DNA of 5,710 nucleotides from Cellvibrionales bacterium UBA4495 (lineage in GTDB: Bacteria > Pseudomonadota > Gammaproteobacteria > Pseudomonadales > Porticoccaceae): assembly GCA_002388905.1 (NCBI GenBank), contig DGNJ01000059.1:10229-15938 (forward strand). The letters are read 5' to 3'. The notes below the pieces were generated by a model. It worked only from the letters and a program-made list of their open reading frames with translations. It was not told the origin of the DNA and searched no databases. The position numbers and the translations under genes were made by a program. Positions 1 through 5,710 of this stretch are shown piece after piece; position 1 is the stretch's first letter, and each line of letters starts with the position of its first letter.

Positions 1-450
1 CGCAAAGCCGGGAGCGCAGGTGAATCCCGCCCCTCAGGTTCCCGGGCGACACTTCCCCCACAGCCCAGCCTGCCGTCCGGGCCCTGGTCCTGGCGGTGGC
101 CGGTGACCGGCAAGGTGACCCGGGAATACGATGTCAATCGTGTGTTTAAGGGTATCAATATCAGGTCTTCGCCCGGCACTGCCGTCAAGGCGGCGGGGCC
201 CGGTGTGGTGGTCTATGCCGGCAGCGGCTTGCGCGGATACGGGCGCCTGGTCATCGTCAAGCACAGCGACGTCTATTTGAGCGCCTACGCCCACAACCGC
301 GCCATTTTCGTGGATGAGAATCAGTCGGTCAGCCAGGGCGAGACCATCGCCGAAGTGGGGGGCGATCCGGCGAACCGCGATCGGCTCTACTTCGAAATCC
401 GCAAAAACGGCAAGCCAGTGGACCCCCTCCGTTTGTTGCCGAGACAATAG
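1..450 (+). CDS. nlpD: NlpD-type amidase activator, C-terminal LytM (M23) domain; 5' end outside window
   Basis: The frame is open from base 1 to the TAG at 448-450, giving 149 residues with no start in view, so this is the 3' part of a longer gene. Residues 1-30 are a Pro/Ser/Gly-rich linker. A peptidase M23/LytM domain begins at about residue 31 (WSWRWPVTG) and ends with VDPLRLLPRQ, close to the C-terminus of E. coli NlpD. The zinc site is degenerate. The HxxxD ligands are replaced by Phe49 and Asn53, and the HxH pair by Arg128 and Tyr130. Only the YAH histidine (His98) remains. This is the pattern of NlpD/EnvC proteins, which do not cut peptidoglycan but activate periplasmic amidases (AmiC in E. 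coli) at the division septum. NlpD is normally an outer-membrane lipoprotein with a LysM domain, but that half is not visible here. The rpoS gene 73 bp downstream supports the name. In E. coli the main rpoS promoter lies inside nlpD; I could not identify one here. Confidence 0.93.
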   Translation, partial: RKAGSAGESRPSGSRATLPPQPSLPSGPWSWRWPVTGKVTREYDVNRVFKGINIRSSPGTAVKAAGPGVVVYAGSGLRGYGRLVIVKHSDVYLSAYAHNRAIFVDENQSVSQGETIAEVGGDPANRDRLYFEIRKNGKPVDPLRLLPRQ

Positions 451-511
451 CGCCTTTTAAACGGGCGTGTTAGTCTTGACGACCCTGACCTTTTCAGTGG
501 TTCTTCAGCAG

Positions 512-518
512 TAAGGAG
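512..518 (+). promoter_or_regulatory. Shine-Dalgarno site of rpoS
   Basis: TAAGGAG ends five bases before the ATG at 524 and fixes that start. The 73-bp gap after nlpD has only a weak TTGACG (476-481), with no good -10 box at a suitable distance. Transcription therefore probably enters from within or upstream of nlpD, as known in E. coli. Confidence 0.85.
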
Positions 519-523
519 TATCA

Positions 524-1498
524 ATGGCGGACGACGAGACTTTGCCCGACGAGCTCAGCGAGCCCACGGGTCGCGGCGAAGAAGACGATGGGAAGCTGGA
601 GGAGACCGAGGATAAGGAAGCGGCCGGTATCGCATCCGACTACAGTGGCGAGGCGCTCGATGCCGCCAGCATGTACCTCCGGGAAATCGGCTATGCGCCG
701 CTGTTGACCGCCGAGGAAGAGGTCTATTTTGCCCGTAAGATCCGCCAGGGCGACGATTCCGCCCGCAAGCGCATGATCGAGAGCAACCTGCGCCTGGTGG
801 TCAAGATAGCCCGTCGCTATGTCAATCGGGGCCTGGCTCTGCTGGACCTGATCGAGGAGGGAAACCTGGGCCTGATCCGGGCGGTGGAAAAATTCGATCC
901 GGAGCTCGGTTACCGGTTTTCCACCTACGCGACCTGGTGGATCCGCCAGACCATCGAGCGGGCGCTGATGAACCAGACCCGGACCATTCGCCTGCCCATC
1001 CATGTGGTCAAGCAACTCAACGCCTACATGCGCACATCCCGCAATCTCGCCAACGAACTGGATCACGATCCCTCCGCCGAGGAAATCGCCCGGAAACTGG
1101 ATAAACCGGTCTCGGAGGTTATCCGCATTCTCGAGTTCAACGAGCGGGTGTCCTCCATGGATGTCACCATTGGCCGGGACGGCGACAAGACCATCGTCGA
1201 GACCATTGCCGATACCCACAAGACGGATCCCGAGGAACTGGCTGAGGGCGACGACCTGGCCGGCGCGCTCGGAAACTGGCTGGAGCAGCTGTCGGAAAAG
1301 CAGCGCGAGGTCGTGGTGCGGCGATTCGGCCTTCAGGGCCACGATGTTTCCACCCTGGAACAGGTGGGCAAGGCGGTGGGCCTGACCCGGGAGCGGGTGC
1401 GACAGATTCAGGTGGAGGCCCTGCGCCGGCTGCGAACCATCATGCTCAGACAGGGCCTGGACCCGGACGTGCTGTTCAAGGAATCCGATCAGCACTGA
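524..1498 (+). CDS. rpoS: RNA polymerase sigma factor RpoS (sigma-38)
   Basis: This complete 324-residue sigma70-family factor directs RNA polymerase to stationary-phase and general-stress promoters. The ATG at 524 is set by a TAAGGAG ribosome site at 512-518, five bases away. Residues 1-40 are an acidic, variable leader, with no full region 1.1. Region 1.2 starts near residue 46 ([16 protein letters not shown]). Region 2 covers about 83-153, including the RpoS-typical stretch [18 protein letters not shown] and the region 2.3/2.4 stretch [16 protein letters not shown], which melts and reads the -10 element. Region 3 covers about 160-240. Region 4 covers about 250-312, with the -35-reading helix-turn-helix at [19 protein letters not shown]. 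Lys163 in LPIHVVK aligns with E. coli Lys173, which is used for -13C recognition and for RssB-directed ClpXP proteolysis. Regulated turnover is therefore possible, but this is inference. The gene lies directly behind nlpD and converges on fdxA. RpoD is excluded by the short length and the absence of the long non-conserved region. Confidence 0.98.
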   Translation: MADDETLPDELSEPTGRGEEDDGKLEETEDKEAAGIASDYSGEALDAASMYLREIGYAPLLTAEEEVYFARKIRQGDDSARKRMIESNLRLVVKIARRYVNRGLALLDLIEEGNLGLIRAVEKFDPELGYRFSTYATWWIRQTIERALMNQTRTIRLPIHVVKQLNAYMRTSRNLANELDHDPSAEEIARKLDKPVSEVIRILEFNERVSSMDVTIGRDGDKTIVETIADTHKTDPEELAEGDDLAGALGNWLEQLSEKQREVVVRRFGLQGHDVSTLEQVGKAVGLTRERVRQIQVEALRRLRTIMLRQGLDPDVLFKESDQH

Positions 1499-1514
1499 AT
1501 GCCCGGAACAACGC

Positions 1515-1541
1515 AAAACGGCCCCGATAAGGGGCCGTTTT
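1515..1541. terminator. Bidirectional rho-independent terminator between convergent rpoS and fdxA
   Basis: This is a perfect 11-bp inverted repeat: AAAACGGCCCC (1515-1525), a five-base loop GATAA (1526-1530), and GGGGCCGTTTT (1531-1541). The GC-rich core is flanked by A4 on the left and T4 on the right, so a U-tract follows the stem whichever strand is transcribed. It starts 17 bases after the rpoS stop and lies 33 bases beyond the fdxA stop. It should insulate the two convergent genes from each other. Confidence 0.92.
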
Positions 1542-1573
1542 CGTTAGGGCAATGTCCTGCCGGTACGGTGTCG

Positions 1574-1897
1574 TCACCGCTCCAGGTGCTGGAGTTTGTC
1601 GGGTACGCCGTCCCATTCCTCGGCGTCTTCCAGGGCCTCTTTCTTTTCGGTGATGTTGGGCCAGACTTCCGCGAGTTCGGCGTTGAGCTCCAGAAAGGCT
1701 TCCTGCCCCTCGGGCAGTTCGTCCTCGGCGAAGATGGCGTCGACGGGGCATTCCGGCTCGCACAGTGCGCAGTCGATGCATTCGTCGGGGTGAATGACCA
1801 GAAAATTCGGCCCCTCGTAAAAGCAGTCGACGGGGCAGACCTCGACACAATCCGTATGCTTGCACTTGATGCAGTTTTCGCCGACAACGAATGTCAT
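1574..1897 (-). CDS. fdxA: 7Fe ferredoxin FdxA ([3Fe-4S][4Fe-4S])
   Basis: This complete 107-residue low-potential electron carrier closely resembles Azotobacter vinelandii ferredoxin I, including its length and the ends MTFVV and KLQHLER. The N-terminal half holds nine cysteines. By alignment with Azotobacter FdI, Cys9, Cys17 and Cys50 bind the [3Fe-4S] cluster, and Cys21, Cys40, Cys43 and Cys46 bind the [4Fe-4S] cluster. Cys12 and Cys25 correspond to the free cysteines next to the clusters in FdI. The acidic C-terminal half (about 56-107, with [16 protein letters not shown]) is the extension typical of this class. The ATG at 1897 is preceded by GAGGAG (1908-1913) ten bases upstream, with a sigma70-like promoter further up. 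The gene converges on rpoS, as in Pseudomonas. The redox partner cannot be read from the context. In Azotobacter and Pseudomonas, FdI/FdxA homologues have been linked to redox stress through Fpr-type reductases; applying that here is inference. Confidence 0.97.
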   Translation of the reverse strand: MTFVVGENCIKCKHTDCVEVCPVDCFYEGPNFLVIHPDECIDCALCEPECPVDAIFAEDELPEGQEAFLELNAELAEVWPNITEKKEALEDAEEWDGVPDKLQHLER

Positions 1898-1938
1898 GGC
1901 CTAACGTCTCCTCTGATGTCTGTTCGGCAAAGGCGCAA

Positions 1939-1967
1939 AGTATAGTGGAAAAAAACCGGTGAGTCAG
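1939..1967 (-). promoter_or_regulatory. Putative sigma70-type promoter of fdxA
   Basis: Reading the minus strand, a -35-like CTGACT (1967-1962) is followed by a 17-base spacer and a near-consensus -10 box TATACT (1944-1939). Transcription would begin around 1930-1933, leaving a leader of roughly 35 bases that contains the fdxA ribosome site. The spacing is optimal and the -10 box has five of six consensus bases. The -35 box matches at four of six. The spacer includes a run of seven T that also belongs to a terminator-like hairpin. Confidence 0.6.
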
Positions 1968-1978
1968 CTATTGACCGG
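1949..1978 (-). terminator. Possible weak terminator of the mutS-thioesterase operon, overlapping the fdxA promoter
   Basis: On the minus strand CCGGT (1978-1974) can pair with ACCGG (1960-1956) across a 13-base loop, and seven T follow directly (1955-1949). This is terminator-like and lies about 27 bases past the thioesterase stop. The stem is only 5 bp, so termination would be inefficient at best. A second hairpin just upstream, CCGGG (1990-1986) with CCCGG (1979-1975), uses four of the same bases and would exclude this one. Confidence 0.4.
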
Positions 1979-2005
1979 GCTGATTCCCGGGCAAAAGGCA
2001 GTCGG

Positions 2006-2365
2006 TCAGGCCATTCCGTGGGGCACCGGCTTGCCGTTCGCGTCCAGGTTGACGAAGACGATTTTATCGATGGATATGATCACCTCCTTGGTGATCTTGT
2101 TCCGGACCACGGCCCGCAGGGTAATGGAGGAGTTCCCGTAGCCGGCCACCGCCATACCCACCTCGATGATGTCGCCCTGTTTGCCGGAGCTGACGAAGTC
2201 GATCTCGGACATGTATTTGGTGACCAGGTGGTTGCCGTTAGCCAACTGGCACATGGCGAAAATGGCGGCCTCCTCGTCGATCCAGCTCAGCAGCCGGCCG
2301 CCGAACAGGCTGCCATTGGGGTTAAGGTCCTCGGGCTTGATCCATTTGCGGCTGTAGAAGTTCAC
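2006..2365 (-). CDS. Hotdog-fold acyl-CoA thioesterase (YciA/COG1607-like)
   Basis: This 119-residue cytoplasmic enzyme is predicted to hydrolyse acyl-CoA to free acid and CoA. The family signature is at the N-terminus: NPNGSLFGGRLLSWIDEEAA, where Asn15, Gly18, the FGG turn and Asp30 match the conserved substrate-binding and catalytic positions of YciA-type thioesterases. The strands KYMSEIDFVSSGKQGDIIEV (about 51-70), SSITLRAVVRN and KIVFVNLDANGKP fit the rest of a single hotdog domain. There is no signal peptide or membrane segment. At 119 residues it is somewhat shorter than E. coli YciA, mainly at the C-terminus, but the domain looks whole. Such enzymes act as oligomers. The start is a GTG at 2365 with an AAGGA site seven bases upstream. 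Only 30 bp separate it from the mutS stop, on the same strand, so it is probably co-transcribed with mutS. No functional link to mismatch repair is evident. The natural acyl-CoA substrate cannot be deduced. Confidence 0.9.
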   Translation of the reverse strand: MNFYSRKWIKPEDLNPNGSLFGGRLLSWIDEEAAIFAMCQLANGNHLVTKYMSEIDFVSSGKQGDIIEVGMAVAGYGNSSITLRAVVRNKITKEVIISIDKIVFVNLDANGKPVPHGMA

Positions 2366-2372
2366 GTTTCGA

Positions 2373-2377
2373 TCCTT
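2373..2377 (-). promoter_or_regulatory. Shine-Dalgarno site that decides the GTG start of the thioesterase
   Basis: Minus-strand AAGGA lies seven bases before the GTG at 2365. It lies in the 30-bp gap behind the mutS stop. The codons after this GTG (MNFYSRKWIKPEDLNPNG) match the usual N-terminus of this thioesterase group, so no later start is needed. Confidence 0.75.
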
Positions 2378-2395
2378 CCAGGGTGGGAAAATCCG

Positions 2396-4990
2396 TTAAC
2401 GATCCTTGTTGTCTCCGGTTGCCAGGGCCTTGAGGCGGAATACCAGGTCCAGGGCCTGCCGGGGCGTCAGATCGTTGGCGTCGGTCTGTTCCAGTGTTTT
2501 TACGAGAGCGGGGTCGATGCTCGGTGCAAACAGTTCCGTCTGGCGCGGCGCCGATTCCCGGGGCGGCGCAACCGGTTTGTGGGCCGCCGCTTCGAGGCTC
2601 TGTAACTCCTCCCGGGCCTGGTCGATCACGGCCGGCGGAACACCCGCAAGCTTCGCCACCTGGATGCCGTAACTCTGGTTGGCGGGCCCGTCCTGGATGG
2701 CGTGCAAAAAAACGATTTTGTCGTTGTACTCGCTGGCATCCAGATGCACATTGGCGACGCCGGGGATCTCGTCCGGTAACCGGGTCAATTCGAAATAGTG
2801 GGTGGCGAACAGGGTGAAGGAGCGGGTTTCCCGGGCCAGGTGGCAGGCGCAGGCCCAGGCCAGGGCCAGGCCGTCGAAGGTGCTGGTGCCCCGGCCCACC
2901 TCGTCCATGAGCACCAGGCTGCGGGGAGTGGCGTTGTGGAGGATATTGGCGGTTTCGGTCATTTCCACCATGAAGGTGGAACGGCCGCCGGCCAGGTCGT
3001 CGGAGGAGCCGATGCGGGTAAAAATCCTGTCCACCAGGCCGATGGTGGCGGAGGCGGCAGGGACAAAGCTGCCGATATGGGCAAGCAGGACAATCAGGGC
3101 CGTCTGGCGCATATAGGTGGACTTGCCGCCCATGTTGGGGCCGGTAATCACCAGCATGCGCTGGTCGTCGTCGAGGACCAGGTCGTTGGCCACGAACGGC
3201 GTTTCCGAGACCTGTTCCACCACGGGGTGGCGGCCGCCCGTGATCGCCATTCCGGGTTGCGGGCGCAACTCAGGGCGGGTCCATTCCAGCGTGTCGGCCC
3301 GTTCCGCCAGGTTGACCAGTACGTCGAGTTCGGCGATGGCGGCGGCGCTGGCCTGGAGAGGATGCAGGTGCTCGTTGAGCTGGTCGATAAGGGCCTCGTA
3401 GAGGGACTTTTCCCGGGCCAGGGCCCGGCTCTGGGCGCTGAGGGCTTTGTCTTCGAAGGCCTTGAGTTCCGGCGTGATGTAGCGCTCGGCGTTTTTCAGG
3501 GTCTGGCGGCGCTGGTAATCGACCGGGGCCTGGGCCGACTGGCCCCTGGATATCTCGATGTAATAGCCGTGTACCCGGTTATAGCCGACCTTGAGCGTCT
3601 GCAATCCTGTCCGCTCCCGTTCCCGCTCCTCCAGCTTGACCAGGAAATCGCCGGCGTTGCTGCTGAGGTCCCGCAATTCGTCCAGCTCCGGGTCGTAACC
3701 CCGGGCGATGACCCCGCCGTCGCGTATCACCACCGGCGGATTTTCCACCAGGGCGCGATCGAGCAGATCCACCAGTTTCGGGAAGGTGGCGGCCTGTTCG
3801 GCCAGTGTCGCCAGCCGTTGTGAATCCAGGCCGTCGATATGGCGCTGAAGTTCGGGCAGTGCGCTCAGGGAATCCCGCAACCGGGTCAGGTCCCGGGGCC
3901 GGGCGGAGCGCAGGGCCAGGCGGCCGAGGATGCGCTCCATATCGCCGATATGCTGGAGCGTACCGGCGAGGCCCTCGAAGTGGAAGCCGTCGAGCAGCAC
4001 ACTCACAGCCTGCTGGCGGGCCTGCAGGGTTTCGAGAACCCGCAGGGGACGGTTCAGCCAGCGGCGCAGAAACCGGCTGCCCATGGCCGTGCGCGTGCGG
4101 TCGACGATGCTCGCCAGGGTGTTGTCGTCGCCGCCTCCCAGGTTGCGGTCGATCTCTAGGTTGCGCCGGGTGGCGGCGTCGAGGACCACGCTCTCGTCCC
4201 TCGCCTCCACGGCCAGGGACTGGATATGGGGCAGGGCGGTGCGCTGGGTTTCCCGGGCGTATTGCAGCAGGCATCCCGCAGCCTGCAGGGCGCGGGGCAG
4301 ATGGTCGCAGCCGAAGCCCGACAGGTCACGGGTCTGGAACTGGTCGCAGAGTTTGCGGCGGGCCGTTTCCGGGTCGAATTCCCAGGGCGGCCGCCGGCGC
4401 AGCCCGGGCCGGCCGTCGAGTGCCGCCGGATGGGAAAAGTCGTCGTTGACCAGAAGCTCCGCCGGGTCCAGTCGCTGCAACTCCCCGAGCAGGTCGTCGC
4501 CGCTTTTCGCTTCCAGCACCAGGAAGCGGCCGCTGCCGATATCCAGGGTGGCGATGCCGTAGCCGTCGCGGCTGCCGCACACGGCCACCAGCAGATTGTC
4601 GCGCCGCTCCTCGAGCAGGGCCTCGTCGCTGACCGTGCCCGGAGTGACAATCCTCACCACCTGGCGTTCAACGGGCCCCTTGCTGGTGGCGGGATCGCCC
4701 ACCTGTTCGCAGATCGCCACCGAAACGCCCCGGCGCACCAGCCGGGCCAGGTAGTTCTCGGCGGCGTGGTAGGGCACCCCGGCCATGGGGATGGGTTCGC
4801 CGGCGCTTTTGCCACGGGCGGTGAGGGTCACATCCAGCAGTTTCGCTGCCTTACGGGCGTCGTCGTAGAAGAGTTCGTAGAAATCCCCCATGCGGTAGAA
4901 CACCAGTTCGTCCGGATGTTCCGCCTTGATGCGCAGGTACTGGCGCATCATGGGGGTGTGTTCCTGTTCGATCTCGCTTTTGCTGTTCAC
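2396..4990 (-). CDS. mutS: DNA mismatch repair protein MutS
   Basis: This complete 864-residue mismatch-recognition ATPase (E. coli MutS has 853) binds mispairs and small loops and then recruits MutL. The N-terminal domain carries the GDFYELF motif, with Phe37 as the residue that stacks on the mismatch and Glu39 as its partner. The connector, lever and clamp regions follow (about 130-580), including NLEI near 277 and [19 protein letters not shown] near 467-485. The ATPase domain has Walker [10 protein letters not shown] (617-625), the [16 protein letters not shown] stretch (662-677), Walker [14 protein letters not shown] (692-704, Asp696-Glu697) and the FATHYFEL switch histidine (His731). QTELF (817-821) fits a beta-clamp-binding motif. 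The tail [17 protein letters not shown] matches the C-terminal tetramerisation helix. The start is a GTG at 4990. No alternative start exists upstream before the in-frame stop at 5041-5039, and no Shine-Dalgarno site is visible. The gene precedes the thioesterase gene by 30 bp and follows a YceI gene by 104 bp. MutS2 is excluded by the intact mismatch-binding domain. Confidence 0.98.
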   Translation of the reverse strand: MNSKSEIEQEHTPMMRQYLRIKAEHPDELVFYRMGDFYELFYDDARKAAKLLDVTLTARGKSAGEPIPMAGVPYHAAENYLARLVRRGVSVAICEQVGDPATSKGPVERQVVRIVTPGTVSDEALLEERRDNLLVAVCGSRDGYGIATLDIGSGRFLVLEAKSGDDLLGELQRLDPAELLVNDDFSHPAALDGRPGLRRRPPWEFDPETARRKLCDQFQTRDLSGFGCDHLPRALQAAGCLLQYARETQRTALPHIQSLAVEARDESVVLDAATRRNLEIDRNLGGGDDNTLASIVDRTRTAMGSRFLRRWLNRPLRVLETLQARQQAVSVLLDGFHFEGLAGTLQHIGDMERILGRLALRSARPRDLTRLRDSLSALPELQRHIDGLDSQRLATLAEQAATFPKLVDLLDRALVENPPVVIRDGGVIARGYDPELDELRDLSSNAGDFLVKLEERERERTGLQTLKVGYNRVHGYYIEISRGQSAQAPVDYQRRQTLKNAERYITPELKAFEDKALSAQSRALAREKSLYEALIDQLNEHLHPLQASAAAIAELDVLVNLAERADTLEWTRPELRPQPGMAITGGRHPVVEQVSETPFVANDLVLDDDQRMLVITGPNMGGKSTYMRQTALIVLLAHIGSFVPAASATIGLVDRIFTRIGSSDDLAGGRSTFMVEMTETANILHNATPRSLVLMDEVGRGTSTFDGLALAWACACHLARETRSFTLFATHYFELTRLPDEIPGVANVHLDASEYNDKIVFLHAIQDGPANQSYGIQVAKLAGVPPAVIDQAREELQSLEAAAHKPVAPPRESAPRQTELFAPSIDPALVKTLEQTDANDLTPRQALDLVFRLKALATGDNKDR

Positions 4991-5094
4991 GGGTGCGGCG
5001 TATTCACTGGGGGTTATGGCAAGGGATGTTGTTGTCGCTCACCGGAAAGCGGCAAAGCGTATCAAATCTGGCAGTGCAAAAGAATGGAATGTCG

Positions 5095-5710
5095 TCAGGG
5101 CGCTGCCGGACGCCGTGCCACCACATCGACGTTTACGGTAATCATGCGCGAAACCCATTGTCCGCCCGGGTCGGATTCCATACCCATATCCACGTCGGCA
5201 CGATCCAGCTCCGCCCGGCCCCGGATATGCAGTTTGTCGCCGTCGACAACCAAAGTGAAGGGCGCCAGTGCCACCGGGTTGTCCTTGATGGTCAGCGTGC
5301 CCTTGAGTTGGTAGCTGGCATCACCCGTTCGGGTGATTTCCGTCGAGCGGTAGGTGGCATAGGGATGATCGGCTGCGTCGAACCATTCGCCCTGTGGCAG
5401 CGTCCGGTCGTGCAGGGGAACGCCATCGGTGGCCGAACCGGTTTCCACAAGCGCCGCGATCCGCGACCGGCCCGGGTGCTGCGGATCGAAACGGATGGCC
5501 GCTTGCCAGTGGCCAAAGTGTCCCTGAAAGGGGTTTCCCGCGTGGACGCCGGCAAAGCGGATATGACTGTTGTCCTTATCGACGGGCCAGGATCGTGCGC
5601 GGTTATCGGCGCCATCAAGCAACTCTTGCAGAATTTTGTCGGCTTCCGGCTTGCCTGCCGCATTCGGGGGTGCCAGGGACGTGGTGGCACCATAGCCGAT
5701 CAGGGCTGTG
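5095..5710 (-). CDS. YceI-family periplasmic lipid-binding-like protein; 5' end outside window
   Basis: The reading frame is open from the right edge to the TGA at 5097-5095, giving 204 visible residues. The only in-window start candidate is a TTG at 5622, but the frame continues upstream of it, so I treat the gene as truncated by the window. A YceI domain spans about residues 41-200. It opens with WPVDKDNSHIRFAGVHAG, continues with FQGHFGHWQAAIRFDP, GEWFDAADHPYATYRSTEI and YQLKGTLTIKDNPVALAPFTL, and ends with RAELDRADVDMGM and WVSRMITVNVDVVARRP. YceI proteins are lipocalin-like beta-barrels, and structurally studied members bind polyisoprenoid or quinone-like lipids; most are exported. The visible N-terminus (ALIGYGATTSLA) could be the end of a signal peptide with cleavage after Ala13, followed by an unusual linker of about 27 residues. 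This YceI subtype also occurs fused behind cytochrome b561 membrane domains, which cannot be excluded here. It lies 104 bp upstream of mutS on the same strand. Its ligand is unknown. Confidence 0.88.
   Translation of the reverse strand, partial: TALIGYGATTSLAPPNAAGKPEADKILQELLDGADNRARSWPVDKDNSHIRFAGVHAGNPFQGHFGHWQAAIRFDPQHPGRSRIAALVETGSATDGVPLHDRTLPQGEWFDAADHPYATYRSTEITRTGDASYQLKGTLTIKDNPVALAPFTLVVDGDKLHIRGRAELDRADVDMGMESDPGGQWVSRMITVNVDVVARRPAAP

Noticed and set aside
451..467. Small inverted repeat CGCC...GGCG after the nlpD stop as a terminator
   Set aside because: The stem is only 4 bp with no following T-run, and rpoS is expected to be transcribed through this point.
476..505. Promoter directly upstream of rpoS based on TTGACG at 476-481
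   Set aside because: No acceptable -10 box occurs 16-18 bases downstream, so the match to a -35 box is probably chance.
521..1516. Long minus-strand open frame of 331 codons opposite rpoS
   Set aside because: It is the antisense of a highly conserved sigma factor gene in GC-rich DNA. Its composition is that of a shadow frame, and no family is recognisable.
2798..3823. Plus-strand open frame of 341 codons opposite mutS
   Set aside because: It lies fully inside the well-conserved mutS coding region. The Gly/Ala/Gln-rich translation follows from the codon bias of the opposite strand, and no motif or domain is visible.
5011..5094. Promoter for mutS in the gap behind the YceI gene
   Set aside because: Minus-strand CATAAC and GATACG are weak -10 candidates and neither has a -35 partner at proper spacing. 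I cannot support a site, although one may exist.
4226..5314. Plus-strand open frame of 362 codons spanning the mutS 5' region and the YceI gene
   Set aside because: It crosses two clear minus-strand genes, and its sequence resembles no family. Treated as a GC-driven shadow.
5095..5622. YceI gene starting at the TTG at 5622
   Set aside because: The frame stays open to the window edge with a signal-peptide-like segment. The bases before this TTG have no properly spaced ribosome site, so a start outside the window is more likely.

Overview
This GC-rich window looks like chromosomal core DNA of a gammaproteobacterium. The order nlpD-rpoS-(fdxA)-mutS is a gammaproteobacterial hallmark, and the rpoS/fdxA/mutS arrangement is the one known from Pseudomonas. 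All recognisable proteins resemble gammaproteobacterial homologues. I cannot assign a genus. I see no mobile element, RNA gene, CRISPR array, toxin-antitoxin pair or defence gene.

Left part, plus strand (1-1498): the 3' end of nlpD, coding for the degenerate LytM domain of an amidase activator, is followed after 73 bp by a complete rpoS, the general stress/stationary-phase sigma factor. A strong hairpin at 1515-1541 sits between the convergent rpoS and fdxA stop codons and can act as a terminator in both directions.

Right part, minus strand (1574-5710, read right to left): a YceI-family gene that runs off the right edge, then mutS (DNA mismatch recognition ATPase), then a small hotdog-fold acyl-CoA thioesterase 30 bp behind mutS, then fdxA (7Fe ferredoxin). 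The thioesterase and mutS are probably co-transcribed. fdxA has its own sigma70-like promoter, which overlaps a terminator-like hairpin of the upstream operon.

The genes do not form one pathway. nlpD/rpoS is a cell-envelope/stress-regulation unit, mutS is genome maintenance, and FdxA is a low-potential electron carrier. The thioesterase and the YceI protein are lineage-variable passengers beside the conserved rpoS-fdxA-mutS core. No new biological system is evident. The points most worth a second look are the overlapping alternative hairpins and promoter between the thioesterase gene and fdxA, the GTG start of mutS without a visible Shine-Dalgarno sequence, and the N-terminal part of the YceI gene outside the window.
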